A DNA stretch of 10,657 nucleotides from RGIG1828 sp045586905 (GTDB taxonomy: Bacteria; Bacillota; Clostridia; UMGS1810): contig JAZNBF010000034.1 of the NCBI GenBank assembly GCA_045586905.1, positions 1-10,657 on the forward strand, in the 5' to 3' direction. Shown here one piece after another: positions 7,455 through 10,657 of this stretch. Every line of letters begins with the position of its first letter. The stretch's first letter is position 1. The notes beneath the pieces are model-generated. The model was not told where the DNA came from and did no database searches. It saw only the letters and a program-made list of their open reading frames with translations. The position numbers and the translations under genes are program-made.

Positions 7455-8051
7455 TTAATAAAGATTGTGCTTTTTGATATATGATGCCACTTTTTGAGGC
7501 AAAAGAAACTCTGTGATGTCGTTCTGATTTACAGCGCGTCTGATATCAGTCGATTTGGCGTCGCAAAGATTCATCTTGAGAGGAATCGCTTTGCCTCCTT
7601 TGAGATTGTGCATATCACACTCGGCACAAAGCTTTTCAAAATCACTGTCGTCACGAGGAGCGACAATAAAGCTGCACTCATGTATGAGAGCATCATAATT
7701 GCGCCATGTGGAAAGAGTGTGCAGACTGTCGGCTCCGATGATGAAAAAGACAGGACAATCATACATAGCTTTAAACACACGATTGGTATCGATTGTGTAG
7801 GATGGTTCTTGCCTTCTTAATTCATAGTCGGAAACCTCAAATGAGTCTATGCCATCTATGGCAAGCTTTATCATGTTGTAGCGGTGGTGAGAAGGGGCAA
7901 TTATTTCTCCTTGTTTGTGAGGTGGATTGCCATTTGGAAGAAAGATAACCTTTGAAAGATTACACTCTTTTAAAGCTGCTTTTGCAACCTCAATGTGCCC
8001 TGCATGAACAGGATTGAAGGTGCCGCCAAAAACACCTATTGCGCTCTTCAT
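7455..8051 (-). CDS. nadD: Nicotinate-nucleotide adenylyltransferase
   Basis: A 198-residue nucleotidyltransferase that joins ATP and nicotinate mononucleotide to give deamido-NAD, an essential step of NAD synthesis. It shows GGTFNPVHAGH (9-19, the nucleotide-binding HxGH signature), the substrate loop PNGNPPHK (39-46), GADSL (106-110), WRNYD (116-120) and the C-terminal STDIR (167-171), equivalent to the family's ISSTxIR. Length is normal. Its start overlaps the stop of yhbY as ATGA. The upstream sequence offers only a poor ribosome binding site (AAAGGCGGA), so translation probably depends on ribosomes arriving from yhbY. It is followed by yqeK, as in most Firmicutes. Confidence 0.96.
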   Translation of the reverse strand: MKSAIGVFGGTFNPVHAGHIEVAKAALKECNLSKVIFLPNGNPPHKQGEIIAPSHHRYNMIKLAIDGIDSFEVSDYELRRQEPSYTIDTNRVFKAMYDCPVFFIIGADSLHTLSTWRNYDALIHECSFIVAPRDDSDFEKLCAECDMHNLKGGKAIPLKMNLCDAKSTDIRRAVNQNDITEFLLPQKVASYIKKHNLY

Positions 8052-8530
8052 TTGCTTGTCCGCCTTTTAGTGTAGCCCTGTTTCTTCTCCGTTTTATAGG
8101 GCGCTTTTGCACCGGTCGGTTTTGAAAATCTGCCGGGTTTTGAAGCTTTTGAAGTCACAGAGTTTTTATTGCTTTTTTGTGAAGATTTTTCAGCTTTTTT
8201 TGCTTTTTTTATCATTCTCTGCGTGTCGGACAGGTCGGCATCTTTGAGATCGATTGTTTTGTTTTCTCTGGATTCTTTATAGATAATAAACTTTTTGCCG
8301 ATTGCCTGAACGGGCTCTGCACCTAAAAGGCGTGCAACCTCATCGCACACCTCCCGGGTGTCGAGAAAAGAATTTTCCAAAACATGAACTTTTACAAGCT
8401 CTCTTTTTTCGAGAGCATCGTCTATTTGTTTGAGTTGATTGTCATTTATGCCACCCTTGCCAATCTGAAAAATAGGCTCGAGTTTGTTTGACAGGCTTCT
8501 CAAATATGCTCTTTGTTTGCCGGTAAGCAT
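8048..8530 (-). CDS. yhbY: YhbY-family ribosome assembly RNA-binding protein with long basic tail
   Basis: The first ~95 residues form a CRM (CRS1-YhbY) domain, the KH-like RNA-binding fold found on pre-50S particles. Signs are LTGKQRAYLRSL at the N-terminus, the FQIGKGG loop, and the family-type LGAEPVQAIGKKFIIYK segment. Standalone YhbY/YqeI proteins are near 97 residues. This one has about 65 more, rich in Lys, Ser and Thr, low in complexity and without hydrophobic core, so probably disordered and RNA-binding. I chose the ATG at 8530 (160 residues). The in-frame ATG at 8542 overlaps the GAGGA sequence itself, whereas 8530 lies about 11 bases from it and matches the family's usual MLTGKQ start. 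It is the first gene after the promoter at 8573-8601 and overlaps nadD by 4 bases. Confidence 0.9.
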   Translation of the reverse strand: MLTGKQRAYLRSLSNKLEPIFQIGKGGINDNQLKQIDDALEKRELVKVHVLENSFLDTREVCDEVARLLGAEPVQAIGKKFIIYKESRENKTIDLKDADLSDTQRMIKKAKKAEKSSQKSNKNSVTSKASKPGRFSKPTGAKAPYKTEKKQGYTKRRTSK

Positions 8531-8572
8531 ATTTTTACACATCCTCTTTTAATATAAGTCATACACTATTTT

Positions 8573-8601
8573 ATTATACAAAAAAACTGCTCGGATGTCA
8601 A
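8573..8601 (-). promoter_or_regulatory. Consensus sigma-A promoter of the yhbY-nadD-...-leuS operon
   Basis: On the minus strand, TTGACA (8596-8601) and TATAAT (8573-8578) are both perfect consensus boxes separated by exactly 17 bases. The predicted start is near 8566, giving a leader of about 36 bases to the yhbY ATG at 8530. The -35 box lies inside the obgE terminator hairpin and inside a TGTCA-N8-TGACA dyad (8596-8613). Confidence 0.85.
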
Positions 8602-8628
8602 TTCAAAGTGACAATTTCGGGCAGTTTT
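8580..8628 (-). terminator. Intrinsic terminator after obgE, overlapping the yhbY promoter
   Basis: The basal stem AAAACTGC/GCAGTTTT (8583-8590 with 8621-8628) encloses a partly paired middle and an upper stem TGTCA/TGACA (8596-8600 with 8609-8613) with an 8-base loop. On the minus strand it is followed by a run of seven T (8580-8586, partly within the stem). It starts 13 bases after the obgE stop. Two middle positions (8591/8620 and 8594/8617) pair as G-U only in plus-strand RNA, so it may also stop antisense transcripts entering obgE. Confidence 0.65.
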
Positions 8629-8641
8629 ATTTGAAAATTTT

Positions 8642-9919
8642 TTATTTTATATAATCAAATTCGACCTCATACATCTGTACGGGATCTCCCTCCTGAATGC
8701 CAAGCTTTTCGAGAGCTTTGATAACACCTTTTTTGCGGAGTGCATTCTGGAAATACTGAAGAGATTCGGAGTCTTCAAAATTGGTTGAGCCGAGAAGGCG
8801 CTTGAGCCATCTGCCTTCGACAATGTAGACACCGTCTTCAACCCTGCATGTAAACGGTGCTTCGTCTTCATAGGAAATGACCTGAATTTCCTCATCGTCT
8901 TCTGAGAAGAGAACGGGAATGGGAATATCGTCCAAAATGGATGCGACATAGTTCATAAGATCTGACACGCCCGAGTTTGTGGCGGCAGAGATTTTGAAAA
9001 CCTTGTATCCCCTGTTTTCCATTTCGGTGCAAAAGCTTTCGTAGATGGTTTCGTCATATACGAGATCACGCTTGTTTGCTGCAACAATCTGAGTGCGGCT
9101 TGCAAGTGTGGGGTTGTACATCTCAATTTCTTTATTTATGAGGTCGAAGTCTTCTATGGGGTTTCTGCCCTCGATACCTGATGCATCGACAACATGGATG
9201 AGAAGACGCGTACGCTCAACATGGCGCAGAAATTCGTGGCCAAGACCTATGCCCTCGCTTGCACCTTCGATGATGCCGGGGATGTCTGCCATGACAAAGC
9301 TTCTGCCCAGACCTAAATCGACAACGCCGAGGTTTGGCTCAAGAGTTGTGAAATGATAGTTTGCAATTTTGGGACGGGCATCGGAGACAACAGAGAGAAG
9401 TGTGGATTTGCCGACATTAGGAAATCCTACAAGACCGACATCGGCAAGGAGCTTAAGCTCCATTATGATGTTGCGTCTTTCGCCTTCGGTGCCGCTTTTC
9501 GCAAAACGGGGAATCTGACGGGTGGCTGTGGCAAAATGACAGTTGCCCCAACCTCCGTTGCCGCCTTTGGCAGCAATAAATTTTTGACCGGGTGTGCTGA
9601 GGTCGGCAATGACACGGTTTGAGTCGGCATCTTTTATTATGGTGCCCATGGGAACCTTTACTATGAGGTCCTGACCGTTTTTGCCGCTTGATTTGGCAGC
9701 TTTTCCGTCTTCACCGTTTTCTGCTTTGTAGTGTCTGCGATAGCGGAAGTCCATGAGGGTGCTGATTTTTTCGTCTACAATAAAAATTACATCGCCGCCA
9801 TGACCACCGTCGCCACCGTCGGGACCACCTGCCGCAACATATTTTTCGCGATGGAAAGAAACAAGACCGTTGCCGCCGTTTCCTGCTTCTATATAAATTT
9901 CGGCTGTATCTGCCAGCAT
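8642..9919 (-). CDS. obgE: Obg-family GTPase, ribosome assembly
   Basis: A 425-residue GTPase with three domains: the glycine-rich Obg fold (about 1-158, with GGPDGGDGGHGGDV and KGGNGGWGN), the G domain (about 159-330) and a C-terminal OCT domain (about 355-425, VEGRWLKRLL). G motifs are GFPNVGKST (165-173, P-loop), TT (191-192), DIPG (212-215), NKRD (282-285) and SAA (311-313). It binds the 50S subunit late in assembly and responds to GTP and ppGpp levels. AGGAGG (9928-9933) precedes the ATG by 8 bases. A terminator lies between it and rpmA and another directly after it. I see no convincing promoter in the 98-base gap upstream, so expression may rely on read-through from rpmA or on an unseen promoter. 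Confidence 0.97.
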   Translation of the reverse strand: MLADTAEIYIEAGNGGNGLVSFHREKYVAAGGPDGGDGGHGGDVIFIVDEKISTLMDFRYRRHYKAENGEDGKAAKSSGKNGQDLIVKVPMGTIIKDADSNRVIADLSTPGQKFIAAKGGNGGWGNCHFATATRQIPRFAKSGTEGERRNIIMELKLLADVGLVGFPNVGKSTLLSVVSDARPKIANYHFTTLEPNLGVVDLGLGRSFVMADIPGIIEGASEGIGLGHEFLRHVERTRLLIHVVDASGIEGRNPIEDFDLINKEIEMYNPTLASRTQIVAANKRDLVYDETIYESFCTEMENRGYKVFKISAATNSGVSDLMNYVASILDDIPIPVLFSEDDEEIQVISYEDEAPFTCRVEDGVYIVEGRWLKRLLGSTNFEDSESLQYFQNALRKKGVIKALEKLGIQEGDPVQMYEVEFDYIK

Positions 9920-9964
9920 GTGATATACCTCCTAACCGAAAGTCAAAATTTTGTGATAAATAAT

Positions 9965-9997
9965 AAAAATCTCAAGCACAGAGGTCTGCGCTTGAGA
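9965..9997 (-). terminator. Intrinsic terminator after rpmA
   Basis: A 12-bp stem (9970-9981 with 9986-9997, AGGT loop) is followed on the minus strand by TTTTT (9965-9969). One position (9978/9989) is a G-U pair in minus-strand RNA but an A-C mismatch in plus-strand RNA, which points to minus-strand use. It lies 20 bases after the rpmA stop and separates the ribosomal protein genes from obgE. The same position in other operons often allows partial read-through; the strength here is unknown. Confidence 0.8.
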
Positions 9998-10017
9998 CTT
10001 GAAAGCTATTCAATGTA

Positions 10018-10302
10018 TTATTCAGCAATCTCGTATACACTAACCTGCTTTTTGTCTTTGCCAACTCTTTCGAATTTAACTTTTCCGTTAACAACAGCAA
10101 AGAGAGTGTCGTCGCTGCCCTTTTTAACATTGATACCGGGATGGATTTTGGTACCTCTCTGTCTAACTAAGATGTTGCCGGAGAGAACATACTGACCGTC
10201 GCCTTTTTTAACACCAAGTCTTTTGGACTCACTGTCACGACCGTTCTTGGTACTACCCATACCTTTTTTATGCGCAAACAACTGAATGTTTAATGCAAAC
10301 AT
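10018..10302 (-). CDS. rpmA: 50S ribosomal protein L27 with cleavable N-terminal extension
   Basis: A 94-residue bL27, complete, with the conserved AHKKGMGSTKNGRDSESKRLG (begins at residue 10), QRGTKIHPG and DDTLFA segments. L27 reaches toward the peptidyl-transferase centre, where its N-terminus contacts tRNA. As in other Firmicutes, it starts with a 9-residue extension, MFALNIQLF, that the protease Prp removes after Phe9 so that Ala10 becomes the mature end. The gene for Prp is directly upstream, 3 bases away. The ribosome binding site GGAGG (10311-10315) lies within the last codons of prp, 8 or so bases before the ATG. This suggests translational coupling of protease and substrate. Confidence 0.98.
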   Translation of the reverse strand: MFALNIQLFAHKKGMGSTKNGRDSESKRLGVKKGDGQYVLSGNILVRQRGTKIHPGINVKKGSDDTLFAVVNGKVKFERVGKDKKQVSVYEIAE

Positions 10303-10305
10303 TTA

Positions 10306-10632
10306 CTACACCTCCAATTCGGTAACAGTTATATGTGCAGGATACTGGGACTCGAGCTCTTTTATGTAAAGAGCGAAAGTATCTGTTAGGATGTTTACCC
10401 TGTCCTGCGTCTGTTTGTCTAAATCATCGGGAAGAACAAAGAAAAGATATCCGTCTTCCGTTTCATATCCGAACTTCACATTCAAAACTTTTTCGATGCC
10501 GTTGAGGCAAGCAAAAGCAACCGATGAAGCGGATGCACATACAATATCATCACCATCGCTATATTCAGCGTGGCCACTCATTTCAAGCTTTGTGATATTG
10601 TTGCCATTTTTAAAAATATCAACCCTAATCAT
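10306..10632 (-). CDS. prp: Ribosomal-processing cysteine protease Prp
   Basis: A 108-residue protein of the Prp (YsxB) family, which cleaves the N-terminal extension of ribosomal protein L27. The catalytic pair is visible as His21 in SGHAEYSDGDDIVCAS and Cys32 in the same stretch, matching the His-Cys spacing of the family. Length is normal. It sits between the expected position of rplU (beyond the right edge) and rpmA, the standard rplU-prp-rpmA order of Firmicutes. The ATG at 10632 is preceded by AACGGTTAATT, which contains no good ribosome binding site, so it may be translated by coupling to the upstream gene. The 25 bases beyond the start hold stop codons in two frames but too little sequence to identify rplU. 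Confidence 0.95.
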   Translation of the reverse strand: MIRVDIFKNGNNITKLEMSGHAEYSDGDDIVCASASSVAFACLNGIEKVLNVKFGYETEDGYLFFVLPDDLDKQTQDRVNILTDTFALYIKELESQYPAHITVTELEV

Positions 10633-10657
10633 AATTAACCGTTGATTTTTTAAGTCG

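Noticed and set aside
8531..8542. The upstream ATG of yhbY at 8542 as the start
   Set aside because: It touches the GAGGA sequence with no spacer. The ATG at 8530 has a workable distance and matches the family's N-terminus.
9731..10195. A 154-codon plus-strand open frame across obgE and rpmA
   Set aside because: It spans two well-supported genes and the terminator between them, and its translation shows no domain.
10633..10657. The 3' end of rplU
   Set aside because: Gene order predicts rplU here, but 25 bases are too few to identify it and the reading frame cannot be fixed.

Overview
The window looks like chromosomal DNA of a low-to-moderate GC Firmicute, most likely a gut-type clostridium (class Clostridia). 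Three things support this: strong AGGAGG-type ribosome binding sites, a ribosomal protein L27 with the Firmicutes-type cleavable N-terminal extension beside its protease Prp, and the conserved gene order prp-rpmA-obgE-yhbY-nadD-yqeK-LCP-rsfS-leuS. I cannot assign a genus. I see no mobile-element genes, tRNA, rRNA or CRISPR array.

Layout. A single plus-strand gene (67-645, orphan HD-domain hydrolase) has its own extended -10 promoter at the left edge and a strong hairpin terminator. It converges on a long minus-strand gene series that runs from the right edge down to 950. In transcription order this is prp (L27 protease), rpmA (L27), a terminator, obgE (ribosome-assembly GTPase), a terminator fused to a consensus promoter, then yhbY, nadD, yqeK, an LCP-family cell-wall ligase, rsfS, leuS and a long-chain acyl-CoA synthetase. 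The seven genes from yhbY to the synthetase are tightly packed: one ATGA overlap, otherwise gaps of 2 to 59 bases. They probably form one operon started by the perfect TTGACA-17-TATAAT promoter at 8573-8601.

The shared theme is growth and ribosome supply. Prp and L27 act in the 50S subunit, ObgE and YhbY in its assembly, and RsfS silences ribosomes under starvation. LeuRS charges tRNA, NadD makes NAD, YqeK removes Ap4A, the LCP protein attaches wall polymers, and the synthetase activates fatty acids.

The least ordinary stretch is the 304-base convergent spacer 646-949. It holds the HD-gene terminator, a cloverleaf-like fold of three hairpins on a long closing stem (726-808), and a 112-base unit bounded by 11-bp inverted repeats (811-922). 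That unit contains a good minus-strand promoter and, about 50 bases on, a minus-strand terminator. This is the best candidate here for an undescribed structured or repeat element or small RNA. The second point of interest is the terminator/promoter overlap between obgE and yhbY.
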